Origin: Betaproteobacteria bacterium
GTDB lineage: Bacteria; Pseudomonadota; Gammaproteobacteria; Burkholderiales; Ga0077523
DNA length: 64,000 nt
Direction of reading: 5' to 3'
NCBI GenBank assembly: GCA_016125475.1
Contig: WGLR01000012.1
Coordinates: 62,001-126,000, forward strand
The position numbers and the translations under genes are program-made. The notes under the pieces were generated by a model. That model was not told where the DNA came from. It ran no database searches and saw only the letters and a program-made list of their open reading frames with translations. Every line of letters starts with the position of its first letter. The stretch's first letter is position 1. Of this stretch, positions 17,621-30,185 are shown in pieces.

Positions 17621-17881
17621 TCCGGCTCCCTTGCGGAAGCCGGCGGCGCCGGGTCGGCTCCGGAGGCGTCCTCCAGCTCCGACAGTCTGTCCTCGCTCGC
17701 CGGCGTGCAGCGCTCGCACACCTCGGCGGCGAGGGCACGATGCCCGACGCCTGCGTCGACGGTACGTCCCTTGATTCCGAAGCGCCGCTTGCCCTCCCGT
17801 CACCCTCGTCACCTGCACGTCGGGGGGGCGGCGCGGGACAGTGAAGCGCGGGCCGGATCAGGGGCTTCCGGTCGCCGGGTC

Positions 17882-17923
17882 GTGATCTGGGTCACAGATC
17901 GTGCTCGACGGACGCGCTAGAGT
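17882..17923 (+). promoter_or_regulatory. CRP-type box and class II promoter
   Basis: GTGATCTGGGTCAC (17882–17895) is a GTGA-N6-TCAC box. A TAGAGT hexamer (17918–17923) is a plausible -10 element, placing transcription start near 17930. The box centre is then exactly at -41.5, the class II activator position. No -35 element is recognisable, as usual for activator-dependent promoters. The rest of the gap after the regulator stop (17621–17881) holds no gene I can recognise. Confidence 0.6.
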
Positions 17924-17978
17924 TCGAACCGTCGGGTCGCGCCGGTGCGGGGATCCGCCGAACAAGGAGAAAACGGTC

Positions 17979-18185
17979 ATGAAAGCGAATGTGGGTGGTG
18001 TGGACCGGGCGCTGAGAATCGTCCTGGGTCTGGGGCTGCTGTCGATGTTCTTCCTGGCGGAGGGCACCCTGAAGTACGTGGGGCTCGTGGGGATCATCCC
18101 TCTCCTGACCGGACTCGTGCGTTTCTGCCCGCTCTACTCGCTCATCGGGGCCAGCACCTGCCCCCGGGGAACGCGGGGCGCCTGA
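17979..18185 (+). CDS. DUF2892 (YgaP-like) membrane protein
   Basis: A 68-residue inner-membrane protein with two hydrophobic segments: MKANVGGVDRALRIVLGLGL opening, and a second segment ending FCPLYSLIGASTCP, the cysteine-containing DUF2892 signature. In some proteins this domain follows a rhodanese domain (YgaP), suggesting a link to sulfur or redox chemistry; here it stands alone. AAGGAG precedes the ATG. The upstream CRP-type box suggests control by the neighbouring regulator. Confidence 0.85.
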   Translation: MKANVGGVDRALRIVLGLGLLSMFFLAEGTLKYVGLVGIIPLLTGLVRFCPLYSLIGASTCPRGTRGA

Positions 18186-18200
18186 TCCCGACGTAGTGCG

Positions 18201-18233
18201 GAGCCTGCGGACGCACGTGCGGCGTGCAGGCTC
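18201..18233. terminator. Hairpin between convergent genes
   Basis: GAGCCTGC (18201–18208) pairs perfectly with GCAGGCTC (18226–18233) across a 17-nt loop. It lies between the DUF2892 stop and the convergent TSUP gene stop. There is no T-tract, so it is a candidate bidirectional terminator only. Confidence 0.4.
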
Positions 18234-18250
18234 GACTGCGCCGCGCGCAG

Positions 18251-18997
18251 TCAGTGGCTTCCGAATCCGCGGACGACCAGGGAAAGCCCGCTGCCCACGA
18301 GCAGCGCGCTCACGAGTCGACCAAGCACGGATCGCGGGACGGCGGTGTGCAGCCGGTGGCCCAGCCTCACGCCCGCGAACACCAGCGGCAGGAGCACCGC
18401 GGCGGACAGCCAGAGTTCCACACGGAGCAGCAGTCCGGAAATCAGGAAGAGCACGATCCGCAGGCTCGTGCTCAGGGAAAACACGATCGACATCGTGGCG
18501 CGGAGGCGTGCGGGATCGCGCAGGCGACCGCTGAAGTACGTCGCGTACACGGGGCCGCCGACGCCGAAGAGTGCCGCGATCATGCCGCCGAGCAGGCCGA
18601 CGACGTAACCCCAGCCGCGCGCGAACGTGATCGGCCGTTCGAGCCGCACGAAGTTGTACGCACCGAACGCGAGCACGAACACCCCGAGCGGGATGAGCAG
18701 CGTGTCGCTCGGCGCGCGCGAAAGCAGCACCACCCCGATCACCGCACCGACGACGAGGCCTGGTGCGACCGTCCTCAGTTCGGTGACGTCCGCGTCTCCC
18801 CTGAGACGCAGGCCGCTCATGACCGCGGCCGAGAAGTCGAGCAGCAGCATGGTCGGAACGACGGTCCTGAGCGGCAGGAAGTGGGCGAGCAGCGGGATCG
18901 AGATCAGCGCCGACCCGAACCCGGACATGCCGAAGATCGTGTAGGCCGTGATGACGATGAGTGGCGCGGCGATGCAGACTTCAGGGGAAAGGTTCAC
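18251..18997 (-). CDS. TSUP-family (TauE/SafE) anion exporter
   Basis: A 248-residue inner-membrane protein with about eight hydrophobic segments in two homologous halves. The first half begins with TIFGMSGFGSALISIPLLAHF and the second with GLLGGMIAALFGVGGPVY, the glycine-rich repeats of the TauE/SafE family. Members export sulfite, sulfoacetate or related organic anions. Start is a GTG (MNLSPEVC). The neighbouring DUF2892 protein hints at sulfur metabolism, but the evidence is thin. Confidence 0.85.
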   Translation of the reverse strand: MNLSPEVCIAAPLIVITAYTIFGMSGFGSALISIPLLAHFLPLRTVVPTMLLLDFSAAVMSGLRLRGDADVTELRTVAPGLVVGAVIGVVLLSRAPSDTLLIPLGVFVLAFGAYNFVRLERPITFARGWGYVVGLLGGMIAALFGVGGPVYATYFSGRLRDPARLRATMSIVFSLSTSLRIVLFLISGLLLRVELWLSAAVLLPLVFAGVRLGHRLHTAVPRSVLGRLVSALLVGSGLSLVVRGFGSH

Positions 18998-19123
18998 GCG
19001 AGCAGTGTAGCAGCGCGGTCACACGGCGGTGCGCCGACGTCATAGAATCGGACACTTCCGTATTCGCCACTGCGCCCGGCGCCCGACACCTCGGGCGGGC
19101 CACGCTGTCATCGACCTGCCGTC

Positions 19124-19762
19124 TTGGAACTCGTCATCCTGCTTCACGGACTCTGGCTCTCCGGATGGACGATGGCCGCGCACCGGCGCTGGCTCGCGGA
19201 CGAGGGGTTCGACGTGCGCACATTCTCGTTCGACACCGTGGGGGCAGGGCTCGACGTTGCCGCGAGCGCCCTGGCGGCGTACGCACGCACGTGCGACGCG
19301 CCCGTCGTGCACTTCGTCGGGCACAGTCTCGGGGGGCTCGTCATCCTGCGTTCGCTTCTCCTCGATCCGGATCCCCGGCCCGGCCGCGCCGTGCTCTGGG
19401 GAAGTCCCGTGCAGGGCAGCAGCGCCGCGCGATCGCTGATGCGGTGGTCGTGGGGGCGACGGGCGGTCGGCCGGCCGCTGGCGGACTGGTTCGAGGCCCT
19501 CCCGCGTCACGCGCGCTGGCCGCGCGACGTCGGGATGATCGCGGGCGATGCCGGTACCGGTTTCGGGCGTCTCGTCGCGAATGTTCCCGTCCCGAACGAC
19601 GGAACCGTGTCCGTGCGGGAGACGCGGCTCCCGACCTTCGCGGACCACGTCGTGCTGCCGGTCAGCCACTCGGGCATGCTGCTCTCCCGTCAGGTCTCGC
19701 GCCAGACGGCCCGCTTTCTCAGGACCGGCCGTTTTCGTCACGGCGGAGGACGTCGGGCATGA
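19124..19762 (+). CDS. Alpha/beta hydrolase
   Basis: A 212-residue cytoplasmic alpha/beta hydrolase from a TTG start (MELVILLHGLWLSGW); no better in-frame start lies upstream. The oxyanion motif HGLWLSG, nucleophile Ser68 in GHSLGG, and a C-terminal histidine in VSHSGMLLS are visible, as in small esterase/lipase-like proteins. A TAGAAT hexamer at 19043–19048 may be the -10 element. It overlaps the following lipoprotein metallopeptidase gene by 4 nt, so the two are probably translated together. Confidence 0.82.
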   Translation: MELVILLHGLWLSGWTMAAHRRWLADEGFDVRTFSFDTVGAGLDVAASALAAYARTCDAPVVHFVGHSLGGLVILRSLLLDPDPRPGRAVLWGSPVQGSSAARSLMRWSWGRRAVGRPLADWFEALPRHARWPRDVGMIAGDAGTGFGRLVANVPVPNDGTVSVRETRLPTFADHVVLPVSHSGMLLSRQVSRQTARFLRTGRFRHGGGRRA

Positions 19763-20814
19763 TGCGCCGTCTCGTCGTGTTGCTCGCGGTGCTCGCGGGG
19801 GCTTGCGGGCTGAGCGCGTGTTCGACGGTCGGCTATTACTACCAGGCGGCACGAGGTCAGTTCGAGATCTTCCGGACCGCCCGCCCGATCGGACGGTGGC
19901 TCGCCGACCCGGCCACGTCCGCCGACCTGCGCACGCGCCTCGAAGCGGTGAGGTCCATCCGCCGCTTCGCGAGCAGCGAACTCGGGCTGCCAGACAACGG
20001 GAGCTATCGTGACTATGCGGATCTGCACCGTCCCTTCGTCGTGTGGAACGTCGTCGCCGCTCCGGAATTCTCGACGCGACCGCACGAGTGGTGCTTTCCG
20101 TTCGCCGGATGCGTGCGCTACAAGGGCTGGTTCCACGAGCAGGCGGCACGGACGGCAGCCGGGGGACTCGCCGCGCAGGGCTTCGACGTCTTCGTCTACG
20201 GGGTGCCCGCTTACTCCACGCTCGGGTGGTTCGACGATCCGGTGCTGAACACCTTCATCCGCTACCCGAGACCCGAGATCGCACGCATGATCTTTCACGA
20301 ACTCGCCCACCAGCTGGTCTACGTGCCGGGTGACAGCACGTTCAACGAGTCGTTTGCCACGGCGGTCGAGCGCGAGGGCGTCCGGAGATGGCTCGCGCGC
20401 GACGGGACGGAAGCGGAGCGCCGCACCGCGGAGAACCTTTCCCGCTACCGGCAGGACTTCCTCGCACTCGTTCAGGGCTTTCGCGGGGAACTCGACGCGC
20501 TCTACGCCAGTCCGCTGGATCCCGCCCGGATGCGCGTCGCCAAGGCGGAGGCGTTCCGTACCCTTGCCGGACGCTACGAGGCACTCAAGCGAAGCTGGGG
20601 GGGATTCGCGGGTTACGACCGGTGGTTCGCGCCTCCACTGGGCAACGCGCACGTTGCGTCCGTCGCGACCTACACGGACTGGCTGCCGGCATTCGATGCA
20701 CTCCTGGCCCGGGAGCACGGGGATCTCCCCCGCTTCTACGATGCCGTGCGGCAGCTCGCGAGCGCCTCACCGGACGTTCGCCGGGAGCGGCTCGCGGATC
20801 TGGCAGGACGCTGA
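19759..20814 (+). CDS. Zinc-dependent aminopeptidase-like lipoprotein
   Basis: A 351-residue lipoprotein. The start MMRRLVVLLAVLAGACGL leads to lipobox LSAC. The body matches the COG4324 putative aminopeptidase family: zinc motif HELAH (His180, Glu181, His184) followed by FNESFATAVE with Glu197 as likely third ligand. It should sit in the periplasm, anchored to a membrane. The start overlaps the preceding hydrolase stop by 4 nt. Activity on peptides is predicted for the family but poorly tested. Confidence 0.85.
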   Translation: MMRRLVVLLAVLAGACGLSACSTVGYYYQAARGQFEIFRTARPIGRWLADPATSADLRTRLEAVRSIRRFASSELGLPDNGSYRDYADLHRPFVVWNVVAAPEFSTRPHEWCFPFAGCVRYKGWFHEQAARTAAGGLAAQGFDVFVYGVPAYSTLGWFDDPVLNTFIRYPRPEIARMIFHELAHQLVYVPGDSTFNESFATAVEREGVRRWLARDGTEAERRTAENLSRYRQDFLALVQGFRGELDALYASPLDPARMRVAKAEAFRTLAGRYEALKRSWGGFAGYDRWFAPPLGNAHVASVATYTDWLPAFDALLAREHGDLPRFYDAVRQLASASPDVRRERLADLAGR

Positions 20815-20860
20815 CCGGGCAGATCCTTCGTCGCGCGTGAATCGAGGCAGGGCCGGTCAG
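20811..20860. terminator. Inverted repeat spanning convergent stops
   Basis: CTGACCGG (20811–20818) and CCGGTCAG (20853–20860) form an 8-bp inverted repeat that includes both convergent stop codons, separated by 34 nt. It could fold into a bidirectional terminator, but there is no T-tract and the spacer is long. Confidence 0.3.
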
Positions 20861-21291
20861 TCCGGGGACAGGAAGCCGTGCGAGAGCTCGTGCGCGACGT
20901 CGCGCACGAACGCCATCACCGAACCGGCGTCGGGGAGCAGCGAGGCCACTTCGCCGTCGGGTGCGTGCCGGCGGATCAGTTCGCGCCGGATTTCCCCGAG
21001 ACCCGCATAGCCCATGGTCCAGTCCGTGAAGAGGCGTTCCGGAGGGTAGTTGTAGTCGATGATCGTCACGTCCGAGTGTCGTTCGTCGTCCGCGATCCTG
21101 TAGAACGTCTCGCATACCTGCTTGCGCTCGCCCTCGAGCACCTGCAGGAAGTGTGAGCCCGCATAGCAGAGCAGGCCCGTGATTCGCGCGTCCTGGTTGC
21201 GTTCCCGGGCCACGTCCAGAATTTCCATGAGATCGCGGCTCGCCATCTGCTTCGTGGGCTGGCTCGAATAGACAAGTTGTACCATCGGCAC
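20857..21291 (-). CDS. BLUF-domain blue-light photoreceptor
   Basis: A 144-residue single-domain BLUF protein binding FAD. The photocycle residues are all present at canonical positions: Tyr8 (LVYSS), Asn32, Gln50 (FLQVLEGE), Trp91 and Met93 (TDWTMGYAG). About 45 residues follow the core and would form the capping helices; there is no output domain, so it must signal through a partner protein. A second ATG two codons in is possible. It is divergent from the CoA-binding gene, and a 7TM–GGDEF gene lies just beyond, a possible output route. Confidence 0.92.
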   Translation of the reverse strand: MPMVQLVYSSQPTKQMASRDLMEILDVARERNQDARITGLLCYAGSHFLQVLEGERKQVCETFYRIADDERHSDVTIIDYNYPPERLFTDWTMGYAGLGEIRRELIRRHAPDGEVASLLPDAGSVMAFVRDVAHELSHGFLSPD

Positions 21292-21494
21292 CGGTCATTT
21301 CCTCCTGTCGAGTTTGCACGGACGCTGTCGTCGACCGGATGTTCCGGTGATCCGGATTCGCACTGCGATCGCGCCGCTGGCAGGCACGACGATTTACAGG
21401 CTATGCTCGAACCGTCGGGAACGGCAGGGATCGTGACCCGACTCCCGGGCCGGACCGGCCGGGAGAGACTCCTTCGTACCGATCAGGAACTGCC

Positions 21495-21974
21495 ATGGCT
21501 GACGACACCGACATAAGTACCCTGCGCCGAATTCTCGGCACGTGCAAGACCCTCGCCGTCGTGGGCCTCTCCGCGAACTGGTACCGGCCGAGCTATTTCG
21601 CGGCGAAGTACATGCTCGATCACGGCTACACGGTGATCCCCGTGAACCCCGCGTACGAGGAGGTTCTGGGGCAGAAGTGCTATCCGAGCCTAAAGGACAT
21701 CCCCGTCCGGGTCGATATCGTGGATTGTTTTCGTCGCAGCGAGGACATTCCGGCCATTGCGGACGATGCGATCGGGATCGGGGCACGGGTGCTCTGGATG
21801 CAGCTCGGCGTCGTCAACGAGGACGCCCGGCGCAAGGCCCTGGCCGCCGGTCTGGAGGTCGTGATGGATCGATGCGTGAAGATTGAACATGCACGACTCT
21901 TCGGCGGACTCAATTGGATCGGTGTGAACACGAAGGTGATCTCGGCCAAGCGTCCCCGCTGGCTCCCCTACTGA
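21495..21974 (+). CDS. CoA-binding domain protein (YccU-like)
   Basis: A 159-residue protein made of one Rossmann-type CoA-binding domain: TLAVVGLSANWYRPSYFAA includes the glycine-rich loop, followed by VIPVNPAYEEVLGQKCYPSL, VDIVDCFRRSEDIP and WMQLGVVNEDA. These match the succinyl-CoA-ligase-like CoA_binding_2 family. The cellular role of stand-alone members is not established. It probably has its own promoter, sharing about 200 bases with the divergent BLUF gene. Confidence 0.87.
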   Translation: MADDTDISTLRRILGTCKTLAVVGLSANWYRPSYFAAKYMLDHGYTVIPVNPAYEEVLGQKCYPSLKDIPVRVDIVDCFRRSEDIPAIADDAIGIGARVLWMQLGVVNEDARRKALAAGLEVVMDRCVKIEHARLFGGLNWIGVNTKVISAKRPRWLPY

Positions 21975-22080
21975 GGAGTCCGCGCGCGCGTGCTCGCGCG
22001 CTTCCGGTGTCGGGGGCGCTCGCCGCGACGGCCTGCGCGACAGGTCGTGTCGCGTCGGCGTTGCTTCCGGCGTCACGCAC

Positions 22081-25942
<3,862 letters not shown>

Positions 25943-25988
25943 GATACGGGCAAGGCGGGCGGCACCGGTTGCACGGACGCGCGCGACG

Positions 25989-27161
25989 TTGAAGGGGATC
26001 CTGCTGCCGGTCCTCGTGACGCTCGCGATCCAGGTGCTCGCGTCGATGGCGGTGTTCACGCCTCCGGTGCTCGCCCCGGTCGCTGCGCAGGAGATCGGCG
26101 TCGATCCGGCAGCGGTCGGCGTGGCCACCTCGCTCGTGTACGCCGCGTCCGTGTTCGCCGCGCTGCTGAGCGGCGGGTTCATCAACCGTCTCGGACCGAT
26201 GCGCGTGAGCCAGGTCGCGCTGGTGCTCATCGCGCTCGGCATCGGCACGATGGCCACGGGACACGTCGCGACCGCACTGCTCGGGGTGGTGCTGATCGGG
26301 CTCGGCTACGGCGCCGTGACGCCTGCGTCGTCGGTCATCCTCAATGCGCGGACCCCCGACCGGTGGCGCGCCCTCGTGTTCTCCCTCAAGCAGACCGGCG
26401 TGCCCATCGGGGGCGTGCTGGCGGGCGCCCTCGTTCCCGTCATGCTGGCCGCGAACGGCTGGCGCAGTGCGGCGATCGGCGTGGCGGCGGGCTGCGCCGT
26501 TCTGGCGGTGCTCGTGCAGCGGGGGCGCGAGAAGATCGACGCCGGGCGCCGTCTGGACGCCCCGCTCTGGACCGTGCGTCTGCGGGAACCGCTGCGGCTG
26601 GTGTGGCGGGACCGCGTGCTGAGGGACCTCGCACTGGGTTCGTTCGCGTACTCCGGCATGCAGATGTGTCTGGGCACCTATCTGGTGGTCTATCTCCACG
26701 AACTCGCGGGGGTGAACCTCGCGGTGGCCGGGGCCGCGCTCTCGATCGCCATGGCAGGGGGCGTCATCGGCCGGATCTTCTGGGGCGTGGTCGCCGACCG
26801 GTGGGTGGCGCCCCGGGTGCTGCTCGGCCTGCTCGGCATCGGCATGTCCGTCTGTGCGTTCTCCATGGGCGTGGTCGATGCGGCCTGGTCCTGGTTCGCC
26901 GTCGCCGGCATGGCCTTCGTGTTCGGCGGGATGGCCGTGGGCTGGAACGGCGTCTACATCTCGGAAGCGACGCGCAGTGCGCCGAAGGGCCAGGAAGCCG
27001 AGGTGACCGGCGCGTCGTTCGCGCTGACCTACCTGGGCGTGTTCTTCTCGCCTCTCGTGATCTGGGCCATGGTCGCGAGCGGCCTCGGCTATGCGGTCGG
27101 CTTCGCGTTCGTGGGGCTCCTGACGCTCTGGCGGGGAGCCATCCTCGTGCTGCGGCGCTGA
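25989..27161 (+). CDS. MFS transporter
   Basis: A 390-residue major facilitator protein with 12 predicted hydrophobic segments, from a TTG start (MKGILLPVLVTL). The cytoplasmic loop 2–3 region GGFINRLGPMR and second-half GRIFWGVVADRWVAPR match the MFS DRxGR-like signatures. It starts 46 nt after metY and is followed by an oxidoreductase, hydrolase, ligase and second hydrolase in the same direction, so uptake of a catabolic substrate is a reasonable guess. Substrate cannot be read from sequence. Confidence 0.83.
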   Translation: MKGILLPVLVTLAIQVLASMAVFTPPVLAPVAAQEIGVDPAAVGVATSLVYAASVFAALLSGGFINRLGPMRVSQVALVLIALGIGTMATGHVATALLGVVLIGLGYGAVTPASSVILNARTPDRWRALVFSLKQTGVPIGGVLAGALVPVMLAANGWRSAAIGVAAGCAVLAVLVQRGREKIDAGRRLDAPLWTVRLREPLRLVWRDRVLRDLALGSFAYSGMQMCLGTYLVVYLHELAGVNLAVAGAALSIAMAGGVIGRIFWGVVADRWVAPRVLLGLLGIGMSVCAFSMGVVDAAWSWFAVAGMAFVFGGMAVGWNGVYISEATRSAPKGQEAEVTGASFALTYLGVFFSPLVIWAMVASGLGYAVGFAFVGLLTLWRGAILVLRR

Positions 27162-27254
27162 GGGTCTGCCCGGGCTGCCGCGTCGCCCGTCGCGCTCCCA
27201 CGGGTGCCCGCATTGCGGGTTAACATCCGGCGTCTTGTTCGGACGGGTGACGGG

Positions 27255-28871
27255 ATGGGGCCGAATACCTACGACTACGTGATCGTCGGCGGCGGGACGG
27301 CCGGCTGCGTGCTCGCGAACCGGCTGTCCGCCGATGCGTCGAAGCGCGTGCTGCTGGTCGAAGCCGGAGGCAACGACGACTACTTCTGGATTCACGTGCC
27401 GGTCGGGTATCTCTACACGATCGGCAATCCCCGCACGGACTGGTGCTTCACGACGGAACCGCAGCCCGGCCTCAACGGGCGCAGCATCGGCTATGCGCGC
27501 GGGAAGGTGATCGGGGGCTGCTCGTCGATCAACGCGATGATCTACATGCGTGGCCAGAAGAGCGACTACGACCACTGGGCTTCCCTCGGCAACCGGGGCT
27601 GGTCGTGGGACGACGTGCTGCCGGTCTTCCGCAAGACGGAGGACTACGTGCACGGGGCGGATTCCCTGCACGGCGCGGGCGGGGAGCTCCGCGTCGAGGA
27701 GCGCCGCGTGTCGTGGGAGATCCTCGACGCCTGGCGCGACGCGGCCGAAGAGTGCGGCATCCCGAAGATCGCCGAGTTCAATCGGGGCGACAATTTCGGC
27801 AACGCCTATTTCCAGATGAACCAGAAGCGCGGCATTCGCTGGAGCGCGACCAAGGCCTTCCTGCGCCCGGTGGAACACCGCCCGAATCTCGAGGTGCAGC
27901 TGAAGGCCCACACCTGCGGGGTGCGCTTCGACGTGTCCTCCGACGTGCCGAGGGCGACCGGCGTGGACCTGCGACTCGAGGATGGCAGCGTGCGCAGGGT
28001 CGACGCCCGACACGTCGTTCTGGCCGCGGGGTCGATCGGCTCGCCGCAGCTGCTGCAGGTGTCGGGTGTCGGCCCGCGCGCGCTGCTCGAGTCACACGGC
28101 GTTCAGGTCGTGCACGAGTCGCCGGGTGTCGGCGAGAACCTGCAGGACCATCTGCAGATCCGCATCCAGTACAAGGTCGAGAACGTGCAGACCCTTAACG
28201 AGCGCGTGAACTCCGTCGTCGGAAAGGTCGCGATGGGGCTCGAGTACCTGTTCTTCCGGACGGGACCTCTCACGATGCCGCCCTCGCAGCTCGGCGCATT
28301 CGCCCGCAGCCACGCCGACCAGCCTTCGCCGAACATCGAATGGCACGTTCAGCCGCTTTCCCTCGACAAGTTCGGCGAGCCGCTGCATCGCTTCCGCGCG
28401 ATCACGCCGTCCGTCTGCAACCTGCGGCCTGCGAGTCGCGGGTCGGTGCGGATCCGGGCCGGCGATCCGCTCGTGCCGCCCGCGATCGATCCGAACTACC
28501 TCTCGGCGGACGAGGATCGACGCGTGGCGGTCGACGCCGTGCGCTTCACGCGGAAGATCATGGCCGCGCGGGCGCTCGCGAAGTACCGGCCCTCGGAGTT
28601 CCTGCCGGGACCAGCGGTCTCGTCGGACGACGACATCGCGCACGCCGCCGGCGATCTCGGCACCACGATCTTCCATCCCGTCGGCACCTGCAGGATGGGA
28701 CACGATCCCATGGCGGTCGTGGACGACCGGCTTCGGGTCCGTGGCGTTCGCGGACTTTGGGTGATCGACGCGTCGGTCATGCCCACGATCACGTCGGGAA
28801 ACACCAACGCACCGACGGTGATGATCGCCGAGAAAGGCGCGGCGTTCCTTCTCGAGGAGGATCGTGCATGA
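27255..28871 (+). CDS. GMC-family FAD oxidoreductase
   Basis: A 538-residue flavoprotein of the glucose–methanol–choline family. FAD-binding GGGTAGC begins at residue 12. It also has the second family signature GRSIGYARGKVIGGCSSINA, the SIGSPQLLQVSGVGP motif, and active-site His474 in FHPVGTCRMG with the SGNTNAP pair at 514–520. It should oxidise an alcohol to an aldehyde, transferring electrons to oxygen or a quinone. It shares its stop with the start of the next gene (ATGA overlap), so it is co-translated with the amidohydrolase. Confidence 0.9.
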   Translation: MGPNTYDYVIVGGGTAGCVLANRLSADASKRVLLVEAGGNDDYFWIHVPVGYLYTIGNPRTDWCFTTEPQPGLNGRSIGYARGKVIGGCSSINAMIYMRGQKSDYDHWASLGNRGWSWDDVLPVFRKTEDYVHGADSLHGAGGELRVEERRVSWEILDAWRDAAEECGIPKIAEFNRGDNFGNAYFQMNQKRGIRWSATKAFLRPVEHRPNLEVQLKAHTCGVRFDVSSDVPRATGVDLRLEDGSVRRVDARHVVLAAGSIGSPQLLQVSGVGPRALLESHGVQVVHESPGVGENLQDHLQIRIQYKVENVQTLNERVNSVVGKVAMGLEYLFFRTGPLTMPPSQLGAFARSHADQPSPNIEWHVQPLSLDKFGEPLHRFRAITPSVCNLRPASRGSVRIRAGDPLVPPAIDPNYLSADEDRRVAVDAVRFTRKIMAARALAKYRPSEFLPGPAVSSDDDIAHAAGDLGTTIFHPVGTCRMGHDPMAVVDDRLRVRGVRGLWVIDASVMPTITSGNTNAPTVMIAEKGAAFLLEEDRA

Positions 28872-30112
28872 GCGCGGTCGAGGAAATCCGGGTGCGGGGG
28901 GACCGGCTCTGGGAATCGCTGATGGCGCTTGCCCGGATCGGCGCGACGGAGCGCGGCGGCGTGCGCCGTCTCGCCCTCACGGACGAGGACCGCCAGGCGC
29001 GGGAACTCGTCGTCGAGTGGTGTCGAGGCGCGGGGCTCGCGGTGACCGTCGATCGCATCGGCAACATCTTCGCGCGGCGCGAGGGGGACCGGCCGGACGA
29101 GCCGCCGGTGCTGGGCGGCAGTCACATCGACACGCAGCCTTCGGGCGGACGGTTCGACGGGAACTACGGCGTGCTGGCCATGCTGGAAGTCGTCCGTACG
29201 CTGGACGATTACGGCATCCGGACACGGGCACCGGTCGAGCTCGCGATCTGGACGAACGAGGAAGGTACGCGGTTCCAGCCCGTCATGATGGGGTCGGGCG
29301 TGTTCGCGGGCATCTTTCCCCTCGAACAGATGCTGCGTCGTACCGACCTGGACGGGCGCAGCGTGGGCGCCGAACTGAAGCGCATCGGCTTCGCGGGGCA
29401 GGCGCCCTGCGGGGAGCGCGAGATCGGCGCCTATTTCGAGGCGCACATCGAACAGGGGCCCGTCCTCGAGGATCGGGAGAAGACCATCGGCGTCGTGACG
29501 GGCGTCATGGGCCTGCGCTGGTTCCAGGTCACCGTGACGGGACAGGACGCGCATGCCGGGCCGACGCCCATGCACCTGCGGCGCGATGCCATGCTGGCTG
29601 CCGCGCACGTCGTCGACGGCGTGAACCGCATCGCGTGCGGGCACGGTCCGCACGGTCGCGCGACCGTCGGGTATCTGCAGGTCAAGCCCAACTCGATCAA
29701 TGTCGTGCCCGGCGAGGTGCGTTTCTCGATCGACGTGCGCCACGCGGACGACAGCGCCCTGGATGCGATGGAGAGCGAGATGCGCGAGCGTTGCGCCGCC
29801 ATTGCCGACGCAACGGGCACCCGGATCGCGATCGGCGACCTGTCGCGATTCGCGCCGACCCGGTTCGATCCCGGCATGATCCAGGGCGTGCGCGCCGCCG
29901 CCGAGCGTCTTCGTCTGAGCCACATGGACATCGTGAGCGGTGCCGGTCACGATGCCGTCCACCTCGCGGCGATCGCGCCGACGGGCATGATCTTCGTGCC
30001 GTGCGAGGGGGGCATCTCGCACAACGAGTCCGAGAACGCCCGGCCGGAGGATCTCGAGGCCGGGTGCAACGTGCTGCTGCACGCGTTGCTCGAACGGGCG
30101 GGGAAATCGTGA
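28868..30112 (+). CDS. M20-type Zn amidohydrolase (N-carbamoyl-amino-acid hydrolase/allantoate family)
   Basis: A 414-residue metal-dependent hydrolase that cleaves C–N bonds of N-carbamoyl or ureido substrates. Metal-site motifs: GGSHIDTQPSGGRFDGNYGV, WTNEEGTRF, EAHIEQGPVLE, and the C-terminal CEGGISHNESE histidine. A lid domain with GQDAHAGPTPM binds the substrate carboxylate in relatives. Whether it acts on carbamoyl amino acids, allantoate or another amide cannot be decided. Overlap with the GMC oxidoreductase gene and the downstream acyl-CoA ligase suggest one pathway. Confidence 0.88.
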   Translation: MSAVEEIRVRGDRLWESLMALARIGATERGGVRRLALTDEDRQARELVVEWCRGAGLAVTVDRIGNIFARREGDRPDEPPVLGGSHIDTQPSGGRFDGNYGVLAMLEVVRTLDDYGIRTRAPVELAIWTNEEGTRFQPVMMGSGVFAGIFPLEQMLRRTDLDGRSVGAELKRIGFAGQAPCGEREIGAYFEAHIEQGPVLEDREKTIGVVTGVMGLRWFQVTVTGQDAHAGPTPMHLRRDAMLAAAHVVDGVNRIACGHGPHGRATVGYLQVKPNSINVVPGEVRFSIDVRHADDSALDAMESEMRERCAAIADATGTRIAIGDLSRFAPTRFDPGMIQGVRAAAERLRLSHMDIVSGAGHDAVHLAAIAPTGMIFVPCEGGISHNESENARPEDLEAGCNVLLHALLERAGKS

Positions 30113-30185
30113 TCCGCGCCGGCGTCCCGCGCGTGACGGTTCGCCATCGCGCGCGCCCCGAACCCGCATCCCGGAGGACCGACGC

